Assembly (NCBI RefSeq): GCF_000173775.1
Contig: NZ_ACCD01000010.1
Location: 60,954-124,953 of the forward strand
From: Yersinia rohdei ATCC 43380
Lineage (GTDB): Bacteria > Pseudomonadota > Gammaproteobacteria > Enterobacterales > Enterobacteriaceae
Length of the DNA: 64,000 nucleotides
Direction: 5' to 3'
The position numbers and the translations under genes are program-made. Of this stretch, positions 9,716-19,314 are shown in pieces (position 1 is the stretch's first letter; the number at the start of each line of letters is the position of its first letter). Below the pieces are notes generated by a model. It saw only the letters and a program-made list of their open reading frames with translations, made no database searches and was not told where the DNA came from.

Positions 9716-10732
9716 ATGAAGAATATTGCATTTGTCATCACAAAATCAATCATTGGTGGCGCTCAAGGCTGGGTCTTAGAGCAAGTTAAGCTACTAAAAG
9801 ATGACTGTAAGATTATTTTGATTACCTCTGAAGCAGGTTGGTTAACTGAAACTATTAGTTGTGACAAAGTGGTTATTATTCCAGAGATAAGAAAAATGGC
9901 CAGTATTAAGGCTGTTTACACTTTGTATAAAACTCTTAAAGAAAATAAAATAGATATAGTGGTATCCAGTTCGGCTAATGCGGGGCTATATAGTCGGTTA
10001 GCCAGTTTATTCTTACGTTTTCGGGGCGTATATGTTTCTCATGGCTGGTCATGTATTTATAATGGCAATATATTAAAGTTTATCTTTTGTTATATTGAGA
10101 AACTACTATCAAATATTACTGATGTTATATGGTGTGTTTCTCAAAGTGATGCTGATAAAGCTATTAATATTATTGGTATTAAACCCGAAAAAATCATAAC
10201 TCAACTTAATGCGATCACACCATTAGTTGAGCGACCAGACCGCCCTTGTCAAAATAAAATTATTTATGTTTGCAGATTAGCCTATCCTAAGAGACCTGAT
10301 TTGATCTTAAAAGTAGTTGCTGCTAATCCTCAATATGATCTCGATATTGTTGGTGATGGTGAATACTATCAAGATCTTAAAAATGAATATGGTAGTTATG
10401 AAAATATTCATTTTTACGGTGAAATTAAAGGATTCGACAAATTCAATGAGTATGATGTATTTGTATTAACATCAGAAAGTGAAGGTTTACCCATGGCAGC
10501 AATTGAGGCGACCAGTGCAAGTCTACCGGTTATCCTGAGTAATGTTGGTGGCTGTGGTGAGGTTATTGATCAAAATGGTATCTTGATTGAAAATACAACT
10601 GAGCAATTAGAAACTGCGCTAAATACTGTATTTTCAAATTATGATTCATTTTATAAGGCAGCACAGCAGCAAAAAAATAAATTTGATATCAATAGTGTTA
10701 AAGATAAATGTCGTGAAATTATTCTTGGGTGA
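9716..10732 (+). CDS. GT-B family 4 glycosyltransferase
   Basis: Last glycosyltransferase of the cluster, about 338 residues from ATG 9716. The start KNIAFVITKSIIGGAQGWV is the usual GT4 N-terminus, so an in-frame ATG 27 nt earlier is less likely. The donor-site segment ESEGLPMAAIEATSASLPVI carries the E-X7-E glutamates. It occupies the place of wbcQ in the O:3 outer-core cluster, between the dehydratase and the epimerase. In other outer-core systems the enzyme here acts early, on the keto-sugar; that is inference. It is AT-rich like the rest of the cluster. Confidence 0.83.
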   Translation: MKNIAFVITKSIIGGAQGWVLEQVKLLKDDCKIILITSEAGWLTETISCDKVVIIPEIRKMASIKAVYTLYKTLKENKIDIVVSSSANAGLYSRLASLFLRFRGVYVSHGWSCIYNGNILKFIFCYIEKLLSNITDVIWCVSQSDADKAINIIGIKPEKIITQLNAITPLVERPDRPCQNKIIYVCRLAYPKRPDLILKVVAANPQYDLDIVGDGEYYQDLKNEYGSYENIHFYGEIKGFDKFNEYDVFVLTSESEGLPMAAIEATSASLPVILSNVGGCGEVIDQNGILIENTTEQLETALNTVFSNYDSFYKAAQQQKNKFDINSVKDKCREIILG

Positions 10733-10770
10733 TAGCCCAGCCTTGATACATCAAATTCAATAGGTAAATT

Positions 10771-11781
10771 ATGACTATTCTAGTGACCGGTGGTGCAGGT
10801 TATATTGGTTCACATACAGTATTAGCATTGTTAGAACAAGGCGAGAATGTTGTAGTAGTAGATAATTTATCTAATTCTTCTGCTGAGTCATTACTTCGTG
10901 TAGCTAAAATCACTGGCCGAAGTGCGGCATTTTATCAAGGTGATATATTAGATAGGAATTGCCTTAAAAAGGTATTTTCTGAGCATAAGATTGATGCCGT
11001 GATTCATTTTGCTGGTTTGAAGGCTGTCGGGGAATCCGTTAGCAAGCCCATTGAGTATTATCAAAATAATGTTGTGGGCTCAATTGTCTTGCTGGAAGAA
11101 ATGGTGGCGTCGGGAGTGAAAAAACTCATTTTCAGTTCATCTGCCACGGTATATGGCGATCCTGAATTTGTTCCCTTGACCGAGGATGCCCGCATTGGCG
11201 GAACAACAAATCCTTATGGCTCATCTAAGGTCATGGTTGAGCAAATATTGAAAGACTTCTCTTTTGCTCATCCGGATTTTTCTATCAGGGCACTGCGTTA
11301 TTTTAATCCAGTTGGGGCTCATCCATCAGGATTAATTGGCGAAGATCCTAATGGCAAACCTAACAATTTATTGCCATTTATTACCCAAGTTGCCATTGGG
11401 AAACTCCCTAAATTAGCAGTCTACGGTAATGATTATCCTACCTTGGATGGTTCAGGGGTGAGAGATTATATCCATGTAATGGATCTGGCTGAGGGGCATC
11501 TTTGCGCGCTGAATAAACTGACTCCAGGGTTCAAGGTTTATAATCTTGGCTCGGGTGTTGGCTACTCAGTGTTACAGATGATTGCGGAATTTGAGCGTAT
11601 CTCAGGTAAAAAAATTCCTTATGAGATAGTGGCACGTCGATCTGGCGATATCGCTGAGTGTTGGGCGAGTGCCGAACTTGCGCTTAAGGAGTTAGATTGG
11701 AAAACCAAACGCAACTTGACGGATATGTTGACAGATGCTTGGAAATGGCAGCAATCCAATCCAAATGGCTATGCTCGCTGA
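10771..11781 (+). CDS. gne: UDP-hexose/HexNAc 4-epimerase (GalE family, Gne-like)
   Basis: NAD-dependent extended SDR epimerase of UDP-sugars. 336 residues with the cofactor loop [10 protein letters not shown] (7-16), catalytic Ser124 in SSSATVYGD, and Tyr149/Lys153 in NPYGSSK, the same numbers as in E. coli GalE. At the position equal to E. coli Tyr299 there is Cys297 (in GDIAECWAS). A Tyr299-to-Cys change is known to let E. coli GalE accept UDP-GalNAc/GlcNAc, so the enzyme probably supplies UDP-GalNAc to the outer-core transferases. Its location as the last cluster gene, outside any gal operon, agrees. The alternative name would be galE. Confidence 0.85.
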   Translation: MTILVTGGAGYIGSHTVLALLEQGENVVVVDNLSNSSAESLLRVAKITGRSAAFYQGDILDRNCLKKVFSEHKIDAVIHFAGLKAVGESVSKPIEYYQNNVVGSIVLLEEMVASGVKKLIFSSSATVYGDPEFVPLTEDARIGGTTNPYGSSKVMVEQILKDFSFAHPDFSIRALRYFNPVGAHPSGLIGEDPNGKPNNLLPFITQVAIGKLPKLAVYGNDYPTLDGSGVRDYIHVMDLAEGHLCALNKLTPGFKVYNLGSGVGYSVLQMIAEFERISGKKIPYEIVARRSGDIAECWASAELALKELDWKTKRNLTDMLTDAWKWQQSNPNGYAR

Positions 11782-11841
11782 ATATCCGATAACTTATGCT
11801 AAAATTCCTTATCTTTCATTTCTAATTTGTCACTATTAACC

Positions 11842-13146
11842 ATGAAATTTCCTGGTAAACGTAAATCTAAACACTATTTCCCTGTTAATGCCCGTGATCC
11901 GCTATTGCAACCGGCCCTGACAGAGAATGAAGTGAGTACATCTTATATTGTCGGTATTGATCAGACGCTGGTTGATATTGAAGCGAAGGTCGATGAGGAC
12001 TTTATCCAACGTTATGGCCTGAGCCAAGGCCATTCTTTGGTTATTGAGGATGAAGTCGCAGAGCGCCTATATCAGGAGTTAACTGCCAATGAGTTGATTA
12101 CACATGAATTTGCCGGCGGAACTATTGGTAATACGTTACACAACTATTCTGTATTGGCCGATGACCGTTCCATTTTGTTAGGGACGATGTGTAGCAATAT
12201 TAAAATTGGTAGCTATGCCTATCGCTATCTGTGTAATACATCCAGCCGTACTGATTTGAACTATTTACAGGCAGTCGATGGTGCTATTGGCCGTTGTTTT
12301 ACGTTAATTACGGATAATGGTGAGCGGACATTTGCGATAAGTCCGGGCCAAATGAATCAGTTACGGCCCGAGAGTATTCCTGAAGAGGTTATTGCTGGTG
12401 CATCTGCATTAGTACTTACAGCTTATCTGGTGCGCTGTAAGCCCGGCGAGCCGATGCCAGAAGCCACGATGCAGGCTATCAATTATGCGAAGAAGTATAA
12501 TGTGCCAGTAGTCATGACTCTGGGGACGAAATATGTCATTGCAGATAATCCGCAGTGGTGGCGAGATTTCCTTCATGAACATGTTTCTATTGTGGCAATG
12601 AATGAAGATGAAGCCTATGAGCTGACGGGCCTTAGTGATCCGCTGATGGCTTCTGATATGGCACTGAACTGGGTTGATTTGGTGCTGTGTACTGCTGGCC
12701 CTAATGGGCTTTATATGGCGGGCTATACCGAAGAGGCTAATAAGCGCCAAACTCAGCATCCATTATTACCTGGCGCTATTGCTGAATTTAACTTGTATGA
12801 ATTCAGTCGAGCGATGCGCAAGCAGTATTGTGATAATCCATTACGTATTTATTCTCATATTGCCCCTTATATGGGCGGGCCTGAGAAAATAATGAATACC
12901 AATGGGGCAGGGGATGGTGCTTTATCTGCTGTGCTGCATGATATTGCGGCCAATGGGTATCACCGTAATAATGTGCCTAACTCGAGTAAACATGTTCGTA
13001 GCTACCTGAGTTATTCTTCACTGGCGCAAGTGTGTAAATATGCTAATCGTGTCAGTTATCAGGTACTGAATCAGCACTCACCGCGTTTAACTCGTGGTTT
13101 ACCCGAACGGGAAGACAGTTTGGAAGAGTCTTACTGGGAGCGGTAA
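11842..13146 (+). CDS. gsk: Inosine-guanosine kinase
   Basis: PfkB-family kinase that phosphorylates guanosine and inosine in nucleoside salvage. From ATG 11842 the protein is 434 residues and starts MKFPGKRKSKHYFPVNARDP, as in E. coli Gsk; a TTG 15 nt upstream would add five residues and is less likely. The family end signature NTNGAGDGA, with the catalytic Asp, is near residue 353, and the C-terminus RLTRGLPEREDSLEESYW is typical. It forms the right border of the hemH-gsk polysaccharide locus and faces ybaL across a shared terminator. Confidence 0.97.
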   Translation: MKFPGKRKSKHYFPVNARDPLLQPALTENEVSTSYIVGIDQTLVDIEAKVDEDFIQRYGLSQGHSLVIEDEVAERLYQELTANELITHEFAGGTIGNTLHNYSVLADDRSILLGTMCSNIKIGSYAYRYLCNTSSRTDLNYLQAVDGAIGRCFTLITDNGERTFAISPGQMNQLRPESIPEEVIAGASALVLTAYLVRCKPGEPMPEATMQAINYAKKYNVPVVMTLGTKYVIADNPQWWRDFLHEHVSIVAMNEDEAYELTGLSDPLMASDMALNWVDLVLCTAGPNGLYMAGYTEEANKRQTQHPLLPGAIAEFNLYEFSRAMRKQYCDNPLRIYSHIAPYMGGPEKIMNTNGAGDGALSAVLHDIAANGYHRNNVPNSSKHVRSYLSYSSLAQVCKYANRVSYQVLNQHSPRLTRGLPEREDSLEESYWER

Positions 13147-13184
13147 TTTAGTACAATAATAGGCATCAAATATCAGAAAATAAA

Positions 13185-13208
13185 CAGGGCCGGCATATGC
13201 TGGCCCTG
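13185..13208. terminator. Bidirectional terminator between gsk and ybaL
   Basis: CAGGGCC at 13185-13191 and GGCCCTG at 13202-13208 form the outer stem of a nearly perfect 24-nt palindrome around GGCATATGCT. It lies between two convergent genes. The T-tract is weak on the plus side. Confidence 0.6.
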
Positions 13209-13243
13209 ATTGTATCTATTATGCGTAATTGCGGTAATACCGC

Positions 13244-14935
13244 TTAAATTGGGCAGCCCTGGCGGGTATCTTCTTCGCTCAGCTTATCTATTTTCAGCAT
13301 ATTAAGCATACTGTTGGCAATTTCCCGTTCGCCCATAACCACCTGATTTGCTCCGCGATCTGAGATATAGACCACTTCGTCGTCATAATGGGCGCGCGCA
13401 ATTATCTCAAGGTCAGGGCGTCTAATTCGAGCCGCGGCGACAATTTCACCTGCTTCATAACCATTTGGGATCGTCAGTAATAGCCAGCGAGCGCAATCTA
13501 GTCGAGCCAACGACATGGTATCTGCGCTGGCAGCATTACCTAAAACTGCATGAATTCCTTGTTCGCGCAAGGCTTCAACTCTTGGTCGGGAACTTTCAAT
13601 AACAACCAGAGGAACCCCCTCGGCATGAAGTTTTGCCCCTAATAAGCTTCCTACCCGGCCATAACCCACCAACAATGCATGATTGCACAAGTCGACCGGG
13701 ATCTGTTTTTCCTCTTCTACCGCTTCTTCCAGAATTTGGTCTTCCATAGTTTCATTCTTGGTTAAATAGCGGTCTAACAGAGTGAAAAGCAACGGGTTGA
13801 GCATAATGGACAAGATTGCCCCTGCCAGTACCAGATTACGGCCATGTTCTGACATTAAACCAAGAGAAATCCCTAGCCCTGCCAGAATAAAGGCAAATTC
13901 GCCAATTTGCGCCAGACTGACGGAAATGGTGAGTGCGGTACGTTTTGAGTGACCGAATAGCCGTACCAATAGATATGCCGCTGCTGATTTTCCGAAGATG
14001 ATGATCGCCAGTGAAGCCAATACGGCTAACGGCTCGTGAATTAAGATCATTGGATCAAACAGCATGCCAACAGAAACGAAGAACAGCACCGCGAATGCAT
14101 CACGTAACGGCAAGGTATCTTGTGCCGCTCGATGGCTGAGTTCAGATTCATTCAATACCATTCCGGCGAAGAATGCTCCCAGAGCAAAGGATACATCGAA
14201 CAGCCCTACAGCGCCGTAGGCAATCCCCAGTGCTAAGGCCAGCACTGCCAGGGTGAACAGCTCGCGGGAGCCGGTACTGGCGGTTTTAGCCAATATCCAA
14301 GGGACTAATCGGCGGCCGACCACTATCATCAATGTAATGAAGGCGATAACTTTACCAATGGTAATCGCCAATTCAGTAAATAATTGGCTCAAACTGGTGG
14401 TTTCGTTGCCCATCACACCGGCAAATGCCGGGAGAAGCACCAGTGTCAGTACCATGGCTAAATCTTCAACAATCAGCCAGCCAATAGCAATTTGCCCTCG
14501 CTGACTATCAATGAGTTGCCGTTCTTCCAGTGCTCGCAGTAATACCACGGTACTTGCGGTTGATAGACAGAGGCCGAAGACAAATCCAGTCATCAAATCC
14601 CAGCCTAATAAATGAGACAATCCCATTCCTAGCACGGTTGCGACGGCAATCTGTGCTATAGCACCAGGGATGGCGATGGCTTTTACTGCGAGAAGGTCTT
14701 TAAGCGAGAAGTGAAGTCCGACACCAAACATCAACAAAATTACACCAATTTCAGCCAGTTCCGGTGCTAATGAGGTATCAGCGACAAAACCTGGCGTGAA
14801 TGGCCCGGCTAGCACCCCTGCGGCAAGGTACCCCACCAGTGGTGAGATGCGCAGGCGGTGGGCCAGGGTGCCCAAGAGGAAGGCGAGGACAAGGCCTCCG
14901 ACGATCGTGGTAATTAAGGGTGTTGAGTGGTGCAT
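13244..14935 (-). CDS. ybaL: YbaL family cation:proton antiporter (CPA2/KefB-like)
   Basis: Inner-membrane monovalent cation/H+ antiporter, 563 residues. The first about 385 residues form about 12 helices of the CPA2 fold (GVLAGPFTPGF, LMFGVGLHFSL, LAQIGEFAFILAGLG). After a linker, a regulatory TrkA-N/RCK domain begins at about residue 417 with HALLVGYGRVGSLLGAKL, a Rossmann NAD-binding loop. Length and order match E. coli YbaL. Its substrate is not settled in the family; potassium efflux is usually assumed. It is transcribed towards gsk. Standard core gene. Confidence 0.93.
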   Translation of the reverse strand: MHHSTPLITTIVGGLVLAFLLGTLAHRLRISPLVGYLAAGVLAGPFTPGFVADTSLAPELAEIGVILLMFGVGLHFSLKDLLAVKAIAIPGAIAQIAVATVLGMGLSHLLGWDLMTGFVFGLCLSTASTVVLLRALEERQLIDSQRGQIAIGWLIVEDLAMVLTLVLLPAFAGVMGNETTSLSQLFTELAITIGKVIAFITLMIVVGRRLVPWILAKTASTGSRELFTLAVLALALGIAYGAVGLFDVSFALGAFFAGMVLNESELSHRAAQDTLPLRDAFAVLFFVSVGMLFDPMILIHEPLAVLASLAIIIFGKSAAAYLLVRLFGHSKRTALTISVSLAQIGEFAFILAGLGISLGLMSEHGRNLVLAGAILSIMLNPLLFTLLDRYLTKNETMEDQILEEAVEEEKQIPVDLCNHALLVGYGRVGSLLGAKLHAEGVPLVVIESSRPRVEALREQGIHAVLGNAASADTMSLARLDCARWLLLTIPNGYEAGEIVAAARIRRPDLEIIARAHYDDEVVYISDRGANQVVMGEREIANSMLNMLKIDKLSEEDTRQGCPI

Positions 14936-14951
14936 CCAGACTCCTTCTAGT

Positions 14952-15009
14952 TATACTTGTTATCTTTCAAGTTGCAGGTGTGTTGGCGGCGAATTTATTC
15001 AGCCCCTCC
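14952..15009. repeat. Partial ERIC-like intergenic repeat
   Basis: The segment TATACTTGTTATC then TTTCAAGTTGCAGGTGTGTT is the terminal inverted-repeat end of the enterobacterial intergenic repeat whose longer copy lies at 35848-35988. Only the left portion is recognisable, so it looks truncated or diverged. It occupies the ybaL-fsr spacer. The rest of the 14936-15244 gap is AT-rich with no gene visible. Confidence 0.55.
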
Positions 15010-15197
15010 TTGGGCCTTGCCTCTGCGAGACCGCTGTAATAGTTTCACAGTAATAGCATCAGTTTATTGCATTTATGCGATCAATGCGCGATAAAAATTA
15101 AATTTTAATCGAAAAAAAACAGGTTTGGCATGGAAATTGTTTGAAATGGTTGTTTGTGAGGGGTTTGACGATTTAAATATGATTCTATGCGGAGTTG

Positions 15198-15227
15198 TCC
15201 TGACTAAGAATGCTATCTCAGTCAGGA
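15198..15227 (-). terminator. Terminator hairpin after fsr
   Basis: TCCTGACT at 15198-15205 pairs with AGTCAGGA at 15220-15227. It lies 18 nt beyond the fsr stop codon on the minus strand. Confidence 0.55.
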
Positions 15228-15244
15228 TTATAAGGTTATTACTA

Positions 15245-16459
15245 TTACTTATCTTCTATATTAGGCAGTAAGGCCGTGAATATCCCCAATAATGGCAGGA
15301 ATGCACATATTTGATAAACCAACTCAATACTGGTTAAATCAGCCACATAGCCTAGTACTGCCGCACCTATCCCCCCCATACCGAAAGCAAAACCGAAGAA
15401 TAGACCGGATACCATGCCCACTTTCCCCGGAATAAGCTCCTGTGCATACACCAATATTGCGGAGAAGGCCGAGGCAAGGATAACACCAATTATCACGGTC
15501 AAAATCCCAATCCAATACAAAGATGCATAGGGTAAAATGAGGGTGAATGGTGCAACACCTAAGATTGACCCCCAAATAACATATTTTCGCCCTATTCTAT
15601 CGCCAAGAGGGCCGCCAATGATGGTGCCAGCCGCGACGGCAAACAGGAATGCAAACAAATGTATCTGGGCGTTTTGGACAGAAACACCGAACTTATGCAT
15701 CAGATAAAAGGTGTAATAGCTGCTAATGCTCGTCAAGTAGAAGTATTTCGAGAATATCAGCACCATTAAGATAGCTAGTGTCTTAATAACTGTCTTTTTT
15801 GGCAGCATTTTTACTGAAGAGATTTTAATGGCTTTGCCATGGCTGGCTTTTTGTTGCTGTTGATACCATTTACTGACCTGCAAGAGCACCACAATCGCCA
15901 GTAATGCAGCGAGTGAGAACCAGCCGACATTGCCTTTGCCATAAGGGGCTATCAGTATCGCCGCTAACAGAGGGCCGAGGGCGCTACCCAAGTTACCGCC
16001 GACCTGAAAAATAGACTGAGCCATACCATGACGGCCACCAGATGCCATACGCGCGACCCGCGAGGATTCCGGATGGAAGACTGAAGAGCCTGTCCCAACC
16101 AACGCCGCTGCCAGTAAAACGACCGGGAAGGTGGTGGCAACCGCCAGTAGCAAAATACCGGATAGAGTAAAACCCATACCTATTGGTAATGAATAGGGCT
16201 GCGGGTGTTTATCTGTATACAGGCCAATTAATGGCTGTAATAACGAGGCGGTAAGTTGGTAAGTTAGAGTAATTAACCCTATCTGGGCAAAACTTAGCGA
16301 AAACTCGGCTTGGAGGAGAGGATAAATCGCCAGGATCAGCGATTGAATCATATCGTTGAGTAAATGAGATACGCTGATAGCACCCAAAATAGAGAAAGAA
16401 GTACGTTTTACAGCGGTATTAGCAGAGGGCTGAAATCCTGTCTCAGAGCGATCGGTCAT
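15245..16459 (-). CDS. fsr: Fosmidomycin-resistance-type MFS efflux protein
   Basis: Twelve-helix major facilitator that in E. coli confers fosmidomycin resistance when overproduced. About 404 residues from ATG 16459; a longer reading (to 16552) adds 31 residues with no counterpart in E. coli Fsr, so the shorter start is chosen. Diagnostic segments: SFSILGAISVSHLLNDMIQS at the N-terminus, GTGSSVFHPESSRVARMASG near residue 120, and KFGVSVQNAQIHLFAFLFAV. It is divergent from ushA, as in E. coli. The 174-nt spacer up to ushA should hold both promoters; none is clear enough to mark. Confidence 0.94.
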   Translation of the reverse strand: MTDRSETGFQPSANTAVKRTSFSILGAISVSHLLNDMIQSLILAIYPLLQAEFSLSFAQIGLITLTYQLTASLLQPLIGLYTDKHPQPYSLPIGMGFTLSGILLLAVATTFPVVLLAAALVGTGSSVFHPESSRVARMASGGRHGMAQSIFQVGGNLGSALGPLLAAILIAPYGKGNVGWFSLAALLAIVVLLQVSKWYQQQQKASHGKAIKISSVKMLPKKTVIKTLAILMVLIFSKYFYLTSISSYYTFYLMHKFGVSVQNAQIHLFAFLFAVAAGTIIGGPLGDRIGRKYVIWGSILGVAPFTLILPYASLYWIGILTVIIGVILASAFSAILVYAQELIPGKVGMVSGLFFGFAFGMGGIGAAVLGYVADLTSIELVYQICAFLPLLGIFTALLPNIEDK

Positions 16460-16726
16460 ATTGAGTATTCGCCTAATAAATTTCACTGTTAATAATATGT
16501 TTGTAATGAATACATAATATGCAGATCGCATGCTTTTTACTACTGCTGACACACTTTGATGTTCGTCTCAAAGTTATGAAATTCTTACATTCTCCAACAC
16601 ATTACAATGCAAACTGTGTCAGAGTTTGGCTTTGATTTATCATTATGTTGATATATTTGACCCCATTTTCATTCATTAAGCTGGTCGTTAGCAGGCTAGT
16701 TTTTAACGATAACATGGAGATTTACC

Positions 16727-18379
16727 ATGCGTTTTTCATTACCGTCGACAGTGGGTATTTTAGCTGTGTCGCTGGCGCTCACACCGGCATGGGCCGCCGC
16801 CTGGGAAAAAGATAAAACCTACAATATCACTATCTTGCACACCAATGACCATCATGGGCACTTTTGGCAAAACGATCACGGCGAGTATGGTTTGGCGGCA
16901 CAGAAAACCCTCGTCGATGGTATTCGTAAACAAGTTGCTGCCGCCGGGGGGAGTCTGCTGCTGCTTTCTGGCGGGGATATCAATACTGGCGTGCCTGAGT
17001 CTGACTTACAGGATGCAGAACCTGATTTTCGTGGTATGAATTTGGTCGGCTATGATGCCATGGCTATTGGTAACCATGAATTTGATAACCCACTAACCGT
17101 GCTGCGTCAGCAGGAAAAATGGGCAACTTTCCCGTTATTATCGGCCAATATCTACCAAAAAAGTACGCAACAGCGGTTATTCAAACCTTATGCTTTGTTT
17201 GATAAGCAAGGGGTGAAAATTGCGGTGATTGGGTTGACTACCGATGATACGGCCAAGATTGGTAATCCTGAATATTTCACCGACATTGAATTTAAGGTGC
17301 CAGCAGAAGAAGCTAAGCAAGTTGTTGCTGAGCTGAGAAAAACAGAAAAGCCGGATATTATTATCGCCGCGACCCATATGGGACATTACGATGATGGCAA
17401 GCATGGCTCTAATGCTCCAGGTGATGTCGAGATGGCGCGCAGCCTGCCCGCAGGTTATCTGGATATGATAGTGGGTGGTCACTCGCAAGATCCAGTTTGT
17501 ATGGCCAGTGATAATAATAAGCAAGCTGATTATGTCCCTGGGACTGCTTGTGCCCCTGACCGGCAAAATGGCACTTGGATTGTGCAGGCGCATGAATGGG
17601 GTAAATATGTTGGTCGGGCTGATTTCACCTTCCGCAATGGTGAATTGAAACTGACCAGTTATCAGTTAATCCCGATTAATTTAAAGAAAAAAGTTGAGAA
17701 GGCTGATGGCACCAGCGAGCGGGTTTTTTATACCCAAGAAATAGCCCAAGATCCGTCGATGCTGAAACTTCTGACGCCATTTGAAGAGCATGGTAAGGCG
17801 CAACTGGATGTCAAAGTGGGCAGTGTGAATGCCAAACTTGAGGGCGATCGCAGTAAAGTCCGTTTCGAGCAGACAAATCTGGCACGTCTGTTATTGGCAG
17901 CACAAATGGAACGTGTGGGCGCTGATTTTGCCGTGATGAGTGGTGGTGGCGTTCGCGATTCTATTGAGGCCGGTGATATTACCTATAAAGATGTGCTTAA
18001 GGTTCAGCCCTTTGGTAATACCTTGGTTTATGTGGATATGCCCGGTCATAAAGTGAAAGAGTATTTAGCAGTAGTGGCAAATAAAAAAGTAGATTCAGGT
18101 GCTTATGCACAATTTGCTAATGTTAGCCTGGTGGCTGATGGCCAGAATGTGAGTGATATAAAAATACAGGGGAAACCATTAGACCCGAATAAAACCTATC
18201 GTCTGGCAACATTGAATTTCAATGCATTAGGCGGTGATGGCTACCCGAAAATAGAGACTCTACCGGGTTATGTCAATACCGGTTTTATCGATGCTGAGGT
18301 GCTCAAACAGTATATTGAAAAACACTCGCCGTTGGATGCTAAGCAATATCAGCCGCAAGGTGAGATAGTTTATAAGTAA
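16727..18379 (+). CDS. ushA: Periplasmic 5'-nucleotidase / UDP-sugar hydrolase
   Basis: Hydrolyses UDP-sugars and 5'-nucleotides in the periplasm so that nucleosides can be taken up. 550 residues, as in E. coli. A Sec signal peptide with hydrophobic core VGILAVSLALTPAWAAA covers about residues 8-25. The metallophosphoesterase domain follows with ILHTNDHHGHF (metal-binding Asp/His), GGDINTG, AIGNHEFDN and GGHSQDP. The C-terminal nucleotidase domain binds the substrate base. It begins after a clear GGAG 10 nt before the ATG and ends in a long hairpin with internal repeats. Confidence 0.97.
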   Translation: MRFSLPSTVGILAVSLALTPAWAAAWEKDKTYNITILHTNDHHGHFWQNDHGEYGLAAQKTLVDGIRKQVAAAGGSLLLLSGGDINTGVPESDLQDAEPDFRGMNLVGYDAMAIGNHEFDNPLTVLRQQEKWATFPLLSANIYQKSTQQRLFKPYALFDKQGVKIAVIGLTTDDTAKIGNPEYFTDIEFKVPAEEAKQVVAELRKTEKPDIIIAATHMGHYDDGKHGSNAPGDVEMARSLPAGYLDMIVGGHSQDPVCMASDNNKQADYVPGTACAPDRQNGTWIVQAHEWGKYVGRADFTFRNGELKLTSYQLIPINLKKKVEKADGTSERVFYTQEIAQDPSMLKLLTPFEEHGKAQLDVKVGSVNAKLEGDRSKVRFEQTNLARLLLAAQMERVGADFAVMSGGGVRDSIEAGDITYKDVLKVQPFGNTLVYVDMPGHKVKEYLAVVANKKVDSGAYAQFANVSLVADGQNVSDIKIQGKPLDPNKTYRLATLNFNALGGDGYPKIETLPGYVNTGFIDAEVLKQYIEKHSPLDAKQYQPQGEIVYK

Positions 18380-18387
18380 TTGTAATT

Positions 18388-18469
18388 AATCGGGATGAAG
18401 TACATTAAATATCATGAAGTACATTAAATATCATGAAGTACATTAAACGTGATGTATTTCATCCCGATT
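18388..18469 (+). terminator. ushA terminator hairpin with repeats in the loop
   Basis: AATCGGGATGAAGTACA (18388-18404) pairs with TGTATTTCATCCCGATT (18453-18469), 16 of 17 positions matching. The intervening sequence consists of the tandem repeat listed separately, so the loop is unusually long. A long inverted repeat just after a stop codon suggests termination or mRNA stabilisation. Confidence 0.6.
18395..18450 (+). repeat. Three tandem copies of a 19-bp unit
   Basis: Unit ATGAAGTACATTAAATATC occurs at 18395-18413 and 18414-18432, and a third copy with a diverged end begins at 18433. The units overlap the left arm of the ushA terminator stem, as if the arm had been duplicated by slippage. 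Confidence 0.9.
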
Positions 18470-18567
18470 TAAACCTTTGGAAAAGGCGGCTACAAAACGC
18501 CACTTCAAAACTGAATACAAATTAAAGAGCAGCGGCAATCTATTTTCGCCACGAAACATTATATTTA

Positions 18568-19047
18568 TCAATCTCGTTTGGCGATATCCGCAAAGGTACC
18601 TTGCAGTAATCGGCATAAATCCGCTGCGGCTAATTCAATATCTAAACCCCGCTTGCCACCGGAAACAAAAATAGTGGCGTATTCTTGTGCCGGGCTATCA
18701 ATGACGGTGGGCAGGCGTTTTTTCTGCCCTAATGGACTGATGCCGCCGACTAAATACCCGGTGCTGCGCTGGGCCAATTGCGGATCTGCCATTTCTGCCT
18801 TTTTGGCTCCCAGGGCGCGTGCCACTTTTTTTAAATCAAGCTGAGTCGCCACTGGAGTCACCGCCACTGCCAGATTTTTGGCATCACCATTTAATGCGAC
18901 CAATAATGTTTTATAAACTTGATCGGCATTAAGGCCTAATTTCTTCACGGCTTCGTCACCAAAGTGGGTCTCTGCTGCATCGTGGTGATAAGGATGCAAA
19001 GTGAACGGTACTTTTTGTTTTTCCAGCAATACTACGGCAGGTGTCAT
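18568..19047 (-). CDS. ybaK: Cys-tRNA(Pro)/Cys-tRNA(Cys) deacylase YbaK
   Basis: Trans-editing enzyme that hydrolyses mischarged Cys-tRNA(Pro). 159 residues, the whole YbaK/EbsC fold. Recognised by [19 protein letters not shown] at the N-terminus, DQVYKTLLV with the catalytic-site Lys, and [17 protein letters not shown], the conserved glycine-rich loop. Single gene on the minus strand between ushA and ybaP. The 267-nt gap on its upstream side (19048-19314) shows no gene. Confidence 0.95.
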   Translation of the reverse strand: MTPAVVLLEKQKVPFTLHPYHHDAAETHFGDEAVKKLGLNADQVYKTLLVALNGDAKNLAVAVTPVATQLDLKKVARALGAKKAEMADPQLAQRSTGYLVGGISPLGQKKRLPTVIDSPAQEYATIFVSGGKRGLDIELAAADLCRLLQGTFADIAKRD

Positions 19048-19314
19048 AATAAACGTCCAATTAGAAATGAAGATTTATTCAGGTGGATTATCCTACACGC
19101 AATCATCTACATGATTAGCTTAAATATTAACCTAATGAAATCAGTATATTGACATTTGATGACCTGAGTTGGGGTGAATGTTGGTTGCCAATCTAATCCT
19201 GAGGTTGCTACCCTATCACTGCTGCTCATATTATCCGCAAGGAATGTGGGCGCTAAATAACTAAAATAATGAAAATTCCTCTTTGACTGGCCGATAGCGA
19301 TATCGGCCATTTTT

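Noticed and set aside
18395..18450. CRISPR-like array
   Set aside because: Three direct 19-bp copies are strictly tandem with no spacers, and they form part of the ushA terminator.
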